Shown here in pieces: positions 29,268 through 39,116 of a stretch of DNA of 64,000 nucleotides; within the stretch, counting starts at the first letter, position 1, and every line of letters begins with the position of its first letter. Location of the stretch: positions 1-64,000 of the forward strand of contig NC_018468.1 in assembly GCF_000277815.2 (NCBI RefSeq), read 5' to 3'. The translations under genes and the position numbers were made by a program. Source of the DNA: Encephalitozoon hellem ATCC 50504 (Eukaryota; Microsporidia; Unikaryonidae). Under the pieces are notes generated by a model. That model was not told where the DNA came from. It was given only the letters and a program-made list of their open reading frames with translations, and searched no databases.

Positions 29268-30497
29268 CTAGCTAAAACGGCCTATCTTCTCGATTAGCTC
29301 GGGCTCTACTCTCTTGACGGCCTCTGGAGACTCAAGATATGAATATATCAACGCCAGTGTTCCAGAAGAAAACATGGAGAGGAAGCTGTAGACAAAGGTG
29401 ATCAAAGGAACACACACGATAGCGATCGTGACATATGTGAGGTCGTTTGACTGGAAGCTAGGGTTTGCTGAAAGTAGAGCAGTATCCCCAGATGCAATGA
29501 AGCAGATAAAGAACAATAAGCAGAAGAAGATCACCTTTCCTATGGCCATGTTGCTGAGAAGAGTAACACCTCTCTTTTCTTCAATTAAGTTATAGGACTT
29601 GCTTACAGACTCTGTGTATTTAGTTCCATGAACTGCAAGGTATGGAAACACCAGCTCGTTCATCAGATTCACGAGGTCTCCAATGATATTTACCAGGCAC
29701 AGCAAGATTATATTAATGATGCCACTAGAGCCTCGCTCTCTGTCTCTGTCTCTTTCTCTCTCGAGAAGGAACTTGGCTGTACTCACTGCAGCCATGATCA
29801 GGCCTGCAAACGAAATACTGCCGAGTGCCATGAAGGCTATGTAGAAGGACTCCTTGAAAGACTCCTCTCCATTTTTCTCCACATGGGTGGTGATGATTCC
29901 GGACACGGCGACCTGGGTGAAGTATATTGTGTTAAAGAATGTCCAGTAGCTATTCAAAATGAAAAGAATGGACATGATACCTTTGATTGCGCTATCGTTT
30001 CCAAGTACTCTTAGAAATATGAAGCTTTGGATGACTTGTAAGGACACAGATGCAAGAAGAAGAACCGTGCACCCTATGAGATTCAAGGAAAGTATTTTTG
30101 CAGTGGCTTCTATCATTGGAGCCATCAATGGAAGAACAGGCTTTATAGACCAGAAGTAGAACATCAGGGAAATCCCGAACGTGATGCCTGCGGAGAGAAT
30201 AACAAATGGATTCAGAGTGAGCAGTGAAAGGAAAAATATTGCTGTTGGAGCCACAACGTTGGCGAAGAATATGAATCCTTTTGCAGCGTACCGAAATCCT
30301 AGATATGCCACCAACAGAAACACAAGCATAAGGCCCACGTTGGTTGCTAGAAACGGGAGGAGAGCTTCTTCGTTGTACTGAGGGAGGCTTTTCATTTCTG
30401 ATACCATCCACGATGTTGTCAATGTTGTGAGAATGATGTATAAGACGAATGCCCATGCATCATGGAAATGTCTGCTATCTCCTTTCGTTTCCTCCAT
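29268..30497 (-). CDS. Choline-transporter-like membrane protein (CTL/PNS1)
   Basis: 409 residues from the ATG at 30497; the frame extends upstream to 30674 without a hydrophobic or conserved segment, and this part is not used. About ten membrane helices alternate through the chain. The N-terminus HDAWAFVLYIILTTL and the C-terminal half fit the CTL/SLC44 and yeast Pns1 family. A cytosolic-type loop near residues 245-260 contains a run of alternating Arg/Glu/Asp (ERERDRDRERG) encoded by a CTCTCTGTCT-type repeat. Microsporidia depend on host lipids and precursors, so import of choline or a related compound is plausible, but the substrate is inferred. Confidence 0.82.
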   Translation of the reverse strand: MEETKGDSRHFHDAWAFVLYIILTTLTTSWMVSEMKSLPQYNEEALLPFLATNVGLMLVFLLVAYLGFRYAAKGFIFFANVVAPTAIFFLSLLTLNPFVILSAGITFGISLMFYFWSIKPVLPLMAPMIEATAKILSLNLIGCTVLLLASVSLQVIQSFIFLRVLGNDSAIKGIMSILFILNSYWTFFNTIYFTQVAVSGIITTHVEKNGEESFKESFYIAFMALGSISFAGLIMAAVSTAKFLLERERDRDRERGSSGIINIILLCLVNIIGDLVNLMNELVFPYLAVHGTKYTESVSKSYNLIEEKRGVTLLSNMAIGKVIFFCLLFFICFIASGDTALLSANPSFQSNDLTYVTIAIVCVPLITFVYSFLSMFSSGTLALIYSYLESPEAVKRVEPELIEKIGRFS

Positions 30498-30674
30498 TTT
30501 ATTGTTTGTTTTTGTCGCAGAGTTTATATAGTGTATTTCTGAGAATATGAATGTATGCTCAATTGTTTTAATGATTGGGGAATTGCCATTTTGGATTGAT
30601 GTTTGGACGGACCTATTGAATGGTATTAGGAGGGAGATTCTGCCCGATTTGGTGGCGAGTGTTCTGCCATGCAA

Positions 30675-30746
30675 GCGTTGTTGGTCTAGTGGATAGGATA
30701 ACAGCCTTCCAAGCTGTCGGCCCGGGTTCGATTCCCGGACATCGCA
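30675..30746 (+). tRNA. tRNA-Gly (anticodon UCC)
   Basis: 72 bases fold into a cloverleaf. The anticodon stem ACAGC/GCTGT closes the loop CTTCCAA at 30706-30712, giving anticodon TCC. The T arm CCGGG-TTCGATT-CCCGG at 30722-30738 is perfect. The acceptor stem GCGTTGT pairs with ACATCGC except for one T-T mismatch at the fourth pair (30678 with 30742). The internal promoter boxes TGGTCTAGTGG (A) and GGTTCGATTCC (B) are present. No intron and no encoded CCA. Confidence 0.96.
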
Positions 30747-30854
30747 TTTTGCCCTGCATCGGATAAGCTCTTTTTACATCCTTGTTTCCCGGCAATGCTC
30801 CGAGCAAGCCTTCCAAACTAAACTACATTCTTTACCCTGAAAGAAAATCCTTAC

Positions 30855-32852
30855 ATGGGCGACTATGATGCAATAAACGACGAGATAAAGAATTTTCTAA
30901 GTCTTACAGACAGAAGCCCGTGCGAGGATGCCCTTCCAGCCAAGGATATAAAGACGAGCGAGGAGAACATCTCCTCCCTTGTAGCCCTTCTCACGAGCCT
31001 GCAGAATGTGTACAATGAGATCAACACAAACCTTGCTGCAGGGGATAATGAAGGGCTCAAGAATGTTATTCTAAACAGTGATGTCAAGATGTCTCTTGTA
31101 TGCGAGTCTCTCATGAGGGTGCTGAAGGATGTGTCGCAGGAAAAAGGCGAGCTTGTGAAGAGCGAGGAGGAATACAAGGAGAGGATAAGGAAGATGAACG
31201 AGGACAGGGAAGGTTTTGAAATCAGAATAAACAAGTTAGAGAGTGACCTCGAGTTTTTCAACCGGGCAAACCAGGAGCTCAGCAGGATCATCCGGGATCA
31301 GAAGAGTAAGATCCAGGCCTTCAAGGAGAAGGCGGATCTCGAGAAGAGAAACTGTGATAGCTTCCGATCTATAAATGGGGAGCTAGAGATTCTAAGGAAA
31401 AAGGCGTTAGAGAAGTGCGAGGTCTATGAGAAAGAGGTAGGGGTGCTGAAGGAGTATATAAAGGAAAGGGGAGGAGAGATAGAAAGGCTGAAGAACGATG
31501 CCAAGCAAGGAGAGGTAGAAAGAGAAGGTCTCAGCAGAAAAATAGTAGGCCTTGAGAAGAGTAATGAGCTGCTTCGGAAGAAGCTGGAGATGAAGGAAAG
31601 TGCCATTGGGATGTGCAATTCTGAGCTATCGAAGTTGATTTCAAAAGAAAAGAGGGTTGAGAATGAGGTTGAGAAGATGAAGGAAAGGGCGTCCTATTAT
31701 GAGAGGCTTTACAAGGCCACCAACAGCCAAAACGAGTATCTCAACAGACAGCTCTCGAAGATGATACGGGACAGCGACAAGATAGAGGTTCCCGAATACG
31801 ATCCAAATGCTCAGGAGGAGATGACGGCGATGTCGAATGAGAAGAAGACCAACGATTCTGAGCAGAGCGACTTGAAGAGAATTAAAAGATACAGGAGACG
31901 AATCCAGGAGCAAAAAAGGATGAACGAGAAGCAGAGGACAGAGATGCAAGACCTGAGCCGAGAGATTGAGGGGCTTAGAAATGAGGTTTCAAGACTTCAA
32001 GAGGAAAGGACGAGGACGATTGATGCAAACAGCAAGATCATGGAGGAGCTTATGAGCAAGGTTGAAAAGCTGCTAGAGAAGAACAGGGAATACCAGGGGG
32101 TTATCTATGAACTCCGAGGAAGGGGTGCAAAGGAGGATAGAAGCAGGGTGGACTTCAACGAAAGCTTCAGGACTGTGAACGATGGAGAGAATGAGCAAGT
32201 TGAGAAGGAAGATCTTTTCATTCCCCAGGCTTCTGGAAGAGATGAGGGGTGGAGAGGCGGAAATGGAGTAAGGCCATTTGCACTTGAAGACGATTACGAA
32301 GAAAAAGCAAATGATGGCTTATATGACACAAGCAAGATTTATAGGATGGGTGTCAGGAATATACCTTCAAGGTTGAGCTTCCCAAAGAAGGACGAAGCCG
32401 ATGGAGAGGTTGCTGAACAAATCAAGCTAAATCTTCCTGACAGTTTTTTTAACAGCCTTGCAAATCCCAAAAAAGAAGTAGACCTGCGTAACGAAGAAGG
32501 CCTGCTGGTAAGAGAAGAGGACACTAGAGAAGAGCGTAGAGGGACAGAATATTTGGATGACCCATTTGACAGTATAAGCAATAAGAACCTTGGTAAGGGT
32601 GTGGAAGGCAAAGGAGAGTCTGACGCAAGTGGCACATCACCGAAAACTGTTCGCACAACCTCTACTCTGCATGAGATGCTCAGAAGAACAGATGCTTTGC
32701 AAGAAAAGTTCGACAAATTAGAAGACCATCTCAATGCAATAAGGAATAGCGACAAGATTGATGCTGAGAAGGTTCATGACCAGATCAAGGCCTATAAGAA
32801 CTACTACTACTCTGATTACCTGGACATGTCAAACGAGTCTGACGTCATCTAG
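30855..32852 (+). CDS. Long coiled-coil protein, 665 residues
   Basis: Residues 85-430 are nearly continuous coiled coil (Glu/Lys/Arg with heptads). The N-terminal 80 residues are a helical head, and residues 440-600 are acidic and probably disordered. A second short coil lies at 615-645, ending in YYYSDYLDMSNESDVI. I see no motor, kinase or membrane motif. Candidates include a spindle-pole, tethering or cytoskeletal scaffold protein, but sequence of this kind cannot be assigned by eye. Confidence 0.82.
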   Translation: MGDYDAINDEIKNFLSLTDRSPCEDALPAKDIKTSEENISSLVALLTSLQNVYNEINTNLAAGDNEGLKNVILNSDVKMSLVCESLMRVLKDVSQEKGELVKSEEEYKERIRKMNEDREGFEIRINKLESDLEFFNRANQELSRIIRDQKSKIQAFKEKADLEKRNCDSFRSINGELEILRKKALEKCEVYEKEVGVLKEYIKERGGEIERLKNDAKQGEVEREGLSRKIVGLEKSNELLRKKLEMKESAIGMCNSELSKLISKEKRVENEVEKMKERASYYERLYKATNSQNEYLNRQLSKMIRDSDKIEVPEYDPNAQEEMTAMSNEKKTNDSEQSDLKRIKRYRRRIQEQKRMNEKQRTEMQDLSREIEGLRNEVSRLQEERTRTIDANSKIMEELMSKVEKLLEKNREYQGVIYELRGRGAKEDRSRVDFNESFRTVNDGENEQVEKEDLFIPQASGRDEGWRGGNGVRPFALEDDYEEKANDGLYDTSKIYRMGVRNIPSRLSFPKKDEADGEVAEQIKLNLPDSFFNSLANPKKEVDLRNEEGLLVREEDTREERRGTEYLDDPFDSISNKNLGKGVEGKGESDASGTSPKTVRTTSTLHEMLRRTDALQEKFDKLEDHLNAIRNSDKIDAEKVHDQIKAYKNYYYSDYLDMSNESDVI

Positions 32853-33053
32853 GCTTGTATCAAAGGTGGAAGGGTTCAGGGGATGCGATGTGTTATTTGA
32901 GAGATGGCATCATTTCTACTCTGTCTTTTAGGTGTGGGTGATTGGTATTTGAAACTTATTTGGCAATGCCTTTATCCAACCAAAACAAAACAATAGATTT
33001 CAAACCTGAAAAAAGGAGCTATGGAATATAAAAAAGCCTAAGGTGATGCGCCC

Positions 33054-33764
33054 ATGGATAAGGAAACTGTGAAGGACATTCAGAGGTCCATTGCAATGAA
33101 GCTGAACAGGGTGGAATATACCGAAGTTCCTCTGATCAGTGGATATGCGGACGCGGAGGATTGCTACAAGAAATTCCGAGACGGCCTCAAAAAGGTTTCT
33201 GATAGTATTACATGGCTGATGACATATGAGCATGGAGGAAGTAAGATGAAGTCTTTGTACTCGAAGATGAACATGATAACCTCGACGTCAAGGCTTGGGA
33301 ACTTTAAGAACTACGATATCTACGAGCTCAACGGGCTTGTTGGGCTGGAACTCTCAAGAATTGGGCTGGCTTCGAATGTTAGCGACATTGGAAGGAAGTA
33401 CTCGAAAGCACACATGGATATTTCACGATACAAGCTTGAAATGAACAAGAAGCTTGAGCAACAGATAAAGAAGATATCTGAGCTGAGGGATCATTCGAAT
33501 GCAATTGACAAAAAAAGAAAAAAGGTCTCGAACATAAGATACGATTTGGAGATGATGAAGAAGTCCAAGGATCCCAAGGCGCCTGACGCAGTATCTCAGG
33601 AAAGTGAGATGGAGAAAACATTTAAAGAGACATCGAAGGAAGTTCTTAAGGAGATGGAACGATTTATTGGGAATGACGGGGTATGTGGGGTACTCCAGAG
33701 TGTTGCAGAGGCGCACAGGGAGTTTTCTGAGAAGAGTTCCAAGGTGCTAGGAGAGGTCAAATAA
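33054..33764 (+). CDS. BAR-domain protein (amphiphysin/Rvs-like)
   Basis: 236 residues from an ATG directly after CCC. Almost all helical. The central segment LRDHSNAIDKKRKKVSNIRYDLEMM resembles the BAR helix where an Arg/Lys-rich KRxxxxxxYD pattern occurs. The segment before it (YEHGGSKMKSLYSKMNMI) and the last helix (LQSVAEAHREFSEKSSKVL) fit the same fold. BAR dimers bend membranes during endocytosis. There is no SH3 domain, so it is closest to Rvs161-type proteins. The stop codon overlaps AATAAA. Confidence 0.65.
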   Translation: MDKETVKDIQRSIAMKLNRVEYTEVPLISGYADAEDCYKKFRDGLKKVSDSITWLMTYEHGGSKMKSLYSKMNMITSTSRLGNFKNYDIYELNGLVGLELSRIGLASNVSDIGRKYSKAHMDISRYKLEMNKKLEQQIKKISELRDHSNAIDKKRKKVSNIRYDLEMMKKSKDPKAPDAVSQESEMEKTFKETSKEVLKEMERFIGNDGVCGVLQSVAEAHREFSEKSSKVLGEVK

Positions 33765-33828
33765 ATGTTTATTACCTACAAAAGCTCTGCTAGTTCTTTT
33801 CTCTATTATTGTCCTCGAAGACATACTT

Positions 33829-34359
33829 TCATGAGCTTGCCAGATTTGAAGGTTTCTGAATGATGTCTGAGCGAGATATTTCACGGGCAGGGTTAATGTT
33901 GAACTTGGGATGCCCGTAGTCGCAGTCTGGCCCTCTTGGACAAAATCCGAGGAAGTAGTTGTAGCACAGCTTCTTTCTGACATGCTTGTTCTTACACGAT
34001 GCACCGTTCCTGCAGAACCCGCGGTTATACCAAGGGCATTCCTTTGAGGAACTGTTTGGATCTATGTGTATGTAGTTACACTCTGGATTCATGCATTCTC
34101 CGTAGCTGCTGAAGAAGTAACACTCCGGCATTCTTGAGAGATCATATTCGTGCATGAATTCGCACTTGATCCCTTTCTTGCACAATCCCCTAAGCCAATG
34201 CTTGCAGACAACAGCTGTGCTCAGCTTGACATGCTGCTTGGAACAGTTTGGATCCTTGCAGGAGTTTGTCTGGTATGGAATGCAGTAAACTTCATCTTCT
34301 TCATGTAAGCCCAGCCTGTCTGAAACGTAACTCTCGAAACTGAATGCCGGCTCTCCCAT
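33829..34359 (-). CDS. YTH1: CPSF30/Yth1 mRNA 3'-end processing factor
   Basis: 176 residues from the ATG at 34359; an upstream reading to 34488 would add an unrelated hydrophobic stretch. Five CCCH zinc fingers follow one another (CIPYQTNSCKDPNCSKQH, CKHWLRGLCKKGIKCEFMH, CYFFSSYGECMNPECNYIH, CPWYNRGFCRNGASCKNKH, CYNYFLGFCPRGPDCDYGH). This tandem array and spacing are those of CPSF30/Yth1, which recognises the AAUAAA poly(A) signal. The C-terminal zinc knuckle of animal CPSF30 is missing, as in yeast. Confidence 0.96.
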   Translation of the reverse strand: MGEPAFSFESYVSDRLGLHEEDEVYCIPYQTNSCKDPNCSKQHVKLSTAVVCKHWLRGLCKKGIKCEFMHEYDLSRMPECYFFSSYGECMNPECNYIHIDPNSSSKECPWYNRGFCRNGASCKNKHVRKKLCYNYFLGFCPRGPDCDYGHPKFNINPAREISRSDIIQKPSNLASS

Positions 34360-34435
34360 GGAGGGGAAGGAAAGAGAGTTTATATCCTGTGTACTGGAGC
34401 ATGCGATTAAAAAACAACAAAAAAATAGCCCCAAA
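34360..34435. promoter_or_regulatory. Divergent promoter, YTH1 and secreted-protein gene
   Basis: A 76-bp gap between divergent ATGs. CCCC lies 4 bases before the plus-strand ATG (34436), preceded by an A-rich run (AAAAAACAACAAAAAAATAG). Confidence 0.4.
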
Positions 34436-34861
34436 ATGAAGTTATATGGAGTTGTAACATTATGCCTATCATTGCTGGTAACATGCACCTCTGAAGTTTC
34501 TCAGCAAGCAGCGGATGCTACCCGTAGCATACAAAGGCCATATGAAAAGGTTGTGGAGCATGGAAAGACATGTGTTGGAAAAGTATGCTCTCTTCTTGAG
34601 AGGGGAAAAAGCATGCTCTATACTAGAATCAAGAATGTGATGTCTAGCATTAGAAGCAGGAGTGAGAAGGCCCAGGAGGTTGTTGGGCCCGAAAATATGC
34701 AGGGATCCGAGGAGGAGGCATTTGACCTGTCTCCCGAAGATATTGAGAAGCTAATTGAGGAAATCAAGAAGAAGCTTGCTGGGTACATGGATGTGACGGG
34801 AGAACAAAGCGAAGAGGAAAAGAAGGAGGAAGAGAAAGAAGAAGAAAAGAAAGAGTTGTGA
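34436..34861 (+). CDS. Secreted helical protein with acidic-basic tail
   Basis: 141 residues. Signal peptide at 1-19 (MKLYGVVTLCLSLLVTCTS). The mature part is mainly helical with two Cys close together (CVGKVC). The end is a run of Glu and Lys finishing in KKEL, which is reminiscent of a KDEL-type ER retrieval signal but is not canonical. The upstream reading from 34358 overlaps the YTH1 start and is rejected. No family recognised. It could be ER-resident or exported. Confidence 0.7.
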   Translation: MKLYGVVTLCLSLLVTCTSEVSQQAADATRSIQRPYEKVVEHGKTCVGKVCSLLERGKSMLYTRIKNVMSSIRSRSEKAQEVVGPENMQGSEEEAFDLSPEDIEKLIEEIKKKLAGYMDVTGEQSEEEKKEEEKEEEKKEL

Positions 34862-34957
34862 AATTGTGCCACTGTTTGTTTACTCTTTATTAGTAAATAA
34901 ACGTAAGATGTTCCTTATTTATTTTAGATAGTTAAGCAGTTCTCTCTACCCTTATGG

Positions 34958-36148
34958 ATGGAATTGAGTGATAGTTGGGAAGAGGCCGTTGAAGATAAGT
35001 TAGAGCTGGTTCCAAAAAGAAGGAAGGCTGCCCGAAGGGGTGTAGACATTAAGATCGAAATGATCCACAAGGTTCTGTGGCTTTTCAGAAAGATAATGTC
35101 TCCCGTTGAGAAGCCGAGTATAAAGGAAAAGACTGACTTGTATATTGATGAAAGGCTAAGAGAGTATGTGGATTCTATGGAAGGTCTTGGGGAGGTGGAC
35201 AAGACAGCTATTCTATTCAGGCTTCTGGTTTTATTTGGGATTCCAAGTAGGATATACATAGTCTTGTCGGAAGAGCCCAGGTGCTTTATTGAAAGCAAAA
35301 TCCTGGGAAGAATCAAGGAGCACCATGGGAAGTATGCAGGCTGCGTTTTTTCTATTGATGCAGCCCTAAGGGTTAGGGACCAATCGTACCACTTTTCGAA
35401 GTCTATAAGGCGGCACTCTGCATCAAAATATGTAGTCTCTGGGTTCTCTGAGTCCAAGATATGCAAGAGTGTGCTGGACAAGGAAATGACCAAGTGCTTT
35501 GACGAGATTGACGATGAGAGGATGGGTAAGATTCCAAGCACCATTGAGAAGATGAAGAGGCATCCTAAGTTTGTTGTTGAGTCTATGCTGAAATGGGATC
35601 AGTGTATCTACCCCAAAAGGCCGGTTTTTGGTATCTTCCGAGGAGAAGCTGTGTACTCTCGAGAAAACATAGTAAGGCTGAGAACAAAAGAGCAGCTTTA
35701 CAAGGCGGGAAAGGATGTCAGGTCTGCAAAGCCCTATAGAATAGTGAGAAGGGACAAGGAGATCCGATTGTATGCGCCATGGCAGACATGTGAGCTGGTT
35801 GTCGATGGATTCAGTGAGTCTATGTATCAAGACTACTTCCATCCGAACTTCATACCGCGGAACTGTGTGTATGTAGATAACAAAAATGCAAAGGATGTTG
35901 CATATCTAATTGGAATTCCATACAGGATCTGTTTTCACGGGTTTTCTGGGGGAATCCCTGTCAACAGAGGGATATTTGTAGAGAAGAAAAACCTCTACGT
36001 GCTTTCAAACTTCCTATCGCAATACTGTAAGTACGCTGAGATGAAGGAGAAGAATGAGTCCTTTGTATTGGGACTGAAGAAGTGGAAGGTTTTGATAAGA
36101 AATGCAGCTAGGTACCTGAGAATAAGAAAAGGGTTGGGATTAAAGTGA
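34958..36148 (+). CDS. RAD4: Rad4/XPC DNA-damage recognition protein
   Basis: 396 residues. The N-terminal half is a reduced transglutaminase-like fold. The beta-hairpin domains begin near residue 188: IPSTIEKMKRHPKFVVESML, then YPKRPVFGIFRGEAVYSREN, as in BHD1 of Rad4/XPC. The next part LYAPWQTCELVV and the segment near residues 290-350 (FHPNFIPRNCVYVDNKNA) match BHD2/BHD3. The protein opens damaged DNA in nucleotide excision repair. It is about half the length of yeast Rad4 (754), so the long N-terminal and linker parts are gone. Confidence 0.93.
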   Translation: MELSDSWEEAVEDKLELVPKRRKAARRGVDIKIEMIHKVLWLFRKIMSPVEKPSIKEKTDLYIDERLREYVDSMEGLGEVDKTAILFRLLVLFGIPSRIYIVLSEEPRCFIESKILGRIKEHHGKYAGCVFSIDAALRVRDQSYHFSKSIRRHSASKYVVSGFSESKICKSVLDKEMTKCFDEIDDERMGKIPSTIEKMKRHPKFVVESMLKWDQCIYPKRPVFGIFRGEAVYSRENIVRLRTKEQLYKAGKDVRSAKPYRIVRRDKEIRLYAPWQTCELVVDGFSESMYQDYFHPNFIPRNCVYVDNKNAKDVAYLIGIPYRICFHGFSGGIPVNRGIFVEKKNLYVLSNFLSQYCKYAEMKEKNESFVLGLKKWKVLIRNAARYLRIRKGLGLK

Positions 36149-36342
36149 TGTTTGATGTTATTTTTGGCTACTTTCATGTACAAGACAAAGCAGATGTAGG
36201 CAGGTTTTTATAGGAAGCCAAGAGACACCAGGATGCTCCTTTGATAAATAACAGGAGATGACAGCTGAATGTCCATTTATGTATAATTATTGTCAAATTT
36301 TTCTCCAGGAAAACCTACATAAAGAAAAAAAAAATACCCCCT

Positions 36343-37470
36343 ATGTCAGAAATAGTTCAGGCACTTGTTATTGATATTGGATCTGGAGTGGTGAAGTCTG
36401 GTTTTGCAGGAGACGATGCGCCAAGGGCTGTGTTTCCTAGTATAGTGGGGTCCCCCAAACACAAAGGAGTGATGGTTGGAATGGGGCAGAAGGATGCATA
36501 TGTGGGAGACGAGGCACAAACGAAGAGAGGGATTCTTCACATAAAGTATCCGATTGAGCACGGGATTGTAAACAACTGGGATGACATGGAGAAGATATGG
36601 CACCACACGTTCTACAACGAGCTAAGGGTTGCACCTGAGGAACATCCTGTTCTTCTCACTGAGGCACCGCTCAATCCAAAGGCCAACAGAGAGAAGATAA
36701 CCCAGATTATGTTTGAGACGTTCAATGTGCCATCATTTTACATTTCCATCCAAGCTGTCCTGTCTCTTTATGCAAGCGGGAGGACGACGGGGATAGTGTT
36801 TGATTCTGGAGATGGTGTTTCGCATGTTGTGCCTATTTATGAGGGGTATTCTCTTCCATATGCAATCAACAGAATTGATCTTGCAGGAAGAGATCTAACA
36901 GACTACTTGCAGCTCATTCTCACTGAAAGCGGGAACTCATTCACAACGACAGCCGAGAGAGAAATAGTTAGAGACATCAAGGAGAAGCTCTGCTATGTAT
37001 CTCTGAACTACGAGGAAGACATGAGGAACACCGAGCATTTGGCTTCGATCACAAAGACTTACGAAATGCCTGATGGGCAAGTTATCTCGATAGGCAATGA
37101 GAGGTTCAGGGCCCCGGAGCTCTTGTTCCAGCCCAAGCTCCGTGGACTCGAGTTGAAGGGAATCCATCAGAACATTTACGACTCTATCATGAAGTGCGAT
37201 GTTGACATCAGAAAGGAGCTTTACGGAAACATTGTTCTTTCTGGTGGTACCACCATGTATCCTGGGCTAGCCGAGAGAATTCTCAACGAGATCAAGGCTC
37301 TTGCGCCACCAGTGATCAAGATTGGAGTGGTTGCACCGCCCGAGAGAAAATACAGTGTATGGATTGGAGGGTCTATCTTGGCATCTCTTTCTACCTTCCA
37401 ACAGATGTGGGTCTCTAAGGCTGAGTACCAGGAGCATGGGCCATCCATCGTCCACAGGAAGTGCTTCTGA
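36343..37470 (+). CDS. ACT1: Actin
   Basis: 375 residues, the exact usual length. Hallmarks: [20 protein letters not shown] at the N-terminus (ATP-binding loop 1), the DNase loop region, [18 protein letters not shown] near residue 150 (loop 2), [15 protein letters not shown] near 300, [17 protein letters not shown] near 340 and the KCF end. The first residues after Met are neutral and polar rather than the acidic cluster of animal actin. Its promoter region (36149-36342) ends with an A-run and CCCC 5 bases before the ATG. Confidence 0.98.
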
Positions 37471-37675
37471 TTAACGCCTGGTCACTAAGGTGTCCTTGCT
37501 CTGCATCAAGTACCTCCAACTGCTGGTATCACTAGGTGTTATTGAAAACATTCTCAATGAATGATTTATCATGATTGTCTTTAGATCATTTTATTACTAT
37601 ATAATCTATTCTGTCACCTTAATGATAAATGAAATCAGTCAACTTCATTAAAGCAAAACTTTTCCTCTTGTTTAT

Positions 37676-38326
37676 ATGTTTGGGAAGGAGAAGTGTGGAA
37701 ATGAAGATGGACTTTTAAGATGCAATGACAACGAAAGAAAGGGCCTTGGATACTCTTCAGACCTCGATGCCCAAGACCAAGGGAAAAGGGGGAGGCGCCC
37801 CGGAATATCTTATGCAGACCTAATAACGGAGGCCATAGAAAGCAGCTCAGAAGGAATGCTGACGCTCAAAGAGATATACTCCTACATTTCTTCAAAGCAC
37901 CCATACTTCTCTCTTAAGAAAACAGGATGGCAGAACTCCATCAGGCACAACCTAAGCCTGAACAAATCCTTCTATAAGGTCCCGAGAACGGCGGTGAATC
38001 CAGGAAAGGGCTCGTTCTGGAAGATAAACTACGAGTTTCAGAACAACAAGGGCTCTCAAAAGACTTATAGATCTAGGAATAAATATTCATTCAATAGTCA
38101 TCGCGATGCAGAAAAGAATGTCAATTCAATATCAGAGCTCCTTGGGGCGCAACAGGGATTCTTCGACAACATAGGTGTTACTGAGGTCCCTTTTGAACGC
38201 CATACAACCATCTTTGATGGAAATTTAACAAGCCTCAGTGACTGTCTCGAGCATAACTATCAAAAAGAATACTTCGACCACAACGACGATATCTCAAACG
38301 CAAACTACATCTTTTCGTTTAGATGA
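37676..38326 (+). CDS. Forkhead (winged-helix) transcription factor
   Basis: 216 residues. The forkhead DNA-binding domain spans about residues 42-122: ISYADLITEAIESSSEGMLT, YSYISSKHPYF, GWQNSIRHNLSLNKSFYKVP (recognition helix), GKGSFWKI. The short N-terminus is charged and the C-terminal 90 residues are unremarkable (Ser/Asn-rich) with no FHA domain. It is the HNF3/FKH-type factor known to be few in number in this genus. Target genes are unknown. Confidence 0.96.
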   Translation: MFGKEKCGNEDGLLRCNDNERKGLGYSSDLDAQDQGKRGRRPGISYADLITEAIESSSEGMLTLKEIYSYISSKHPYFSLKKTGWQNSIRHNLSLNKSFYKVPRTAVNPGKGSFWKINYEFQNNKGSQKTYRSRNKYSFNSHRDAEKNVNSISELLGAQQGFFDNIGVTEVPFERHTTIFDGNLTSLSDCLEHNYQKEYFDHNDDISNANYIFSFR

Positions 38327-38419
38327 TAGAGAAATAAATTCAAATTAGATGTAGCATGTCTTGTTTGTATTGCCCTGGGCATATTCCAGGAAATCAAATT
38401 TCCGGCGCATCCCTTGGTA

Positions 38420-38962
38420 ATGAGTGGAGCGCTGACAGTTGTTCTAAAAGGGGCCAGAGTGACATGTGAGAATCACGAATGCGACGCGGAGTTCAACAGA
38501 TTCCACAGAACACTTCGGCTACTAATGGACTCTCCTCTGAACAAGTCCAAGAAAATGCATGTTTATGTGCACACAACTAGGAATGTGCTTGTCGAGATTA
38601 ACTATCTCCTCGAAGTTCCTGAGGACCCTATCGAACTCAGCGATGTCATGTCCTACCTGCTTAGAAGGCTAGTTATCAAATCGTCTGACGGGACCGTTCT
38701 CGCAAAGGTGATAAAGAATCCAATAGAAAGCCACCTTCCTCCAAACACCACGAAGGTCATCCTTTCCTCAAAGGGGTGCAAGATGTCTTCTAAGGACCTC
38801 GAGCCATACATGGAAAGAGGGCTTGCCTTCTTCGTTGGCCTCAGAGAAGGGGAGAAGAAAGAGGCTGAAATCAGCATGAAGCTGTCGAACTTCAAGCTTT
38901 CACCAGAGAGCTGCTGTGTCAAGCTAACAAATATGTTTGAGGAGATGCTGGGGATCTTCTGA
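38420..38962 (+). CDS. EMG1: EMG1/NEP1 pseudouridine N1-methyltransferase
   Basis: 180 residues from the ATG at 38420; TTG two codons earlier is ignored. Family motifs: RTLRLLMDSPLNKSKKMHVY, VHTTRNVLVEINYLLEVPED, and KVIKNPIESHLPPNTTKVIL, then the SPOUT knot region FFVGLREGEKKEAE and LSNFKLSPESCCVKLTNMFE. EMG1 methylates a hypermodified pseudouridine in 18S rRNA and supports 40S assembly. It is slightly shorter than yeast Nep1 (252), missing part of the N-terminus. Confidence 0.94.
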   Translation: MSGALTVVLKGARVTCENHECDAEFNRFHRTLRLLMDSPLNKSKKMHVYVHTTRNVLVEINYLLEVPEDPIELSDVMSYLLRRLVIKSSDGTVLAKVIKNPIESHLPPNTTKVILSSKGCKMSSKDLEPYMERGLAFFVGLREGEKKEAEISMKLSNFKLSPESCCVKLTNMFEEMLGIF

Positions 38963-39116
38963 TCTTGGGGCAATCTTCAGGACCTACATCTCGGAAGGAT
39001 GACGTAATCACTTGAAACAGTTCCTTAAGGTGCAAGCCCAATCTGAAACACAGGGTTCAAAACAATTGTTTCGCTGGAAATAGATTTTATTCTCTAAAGT
39101 GGGTCTCCTGCACAAA

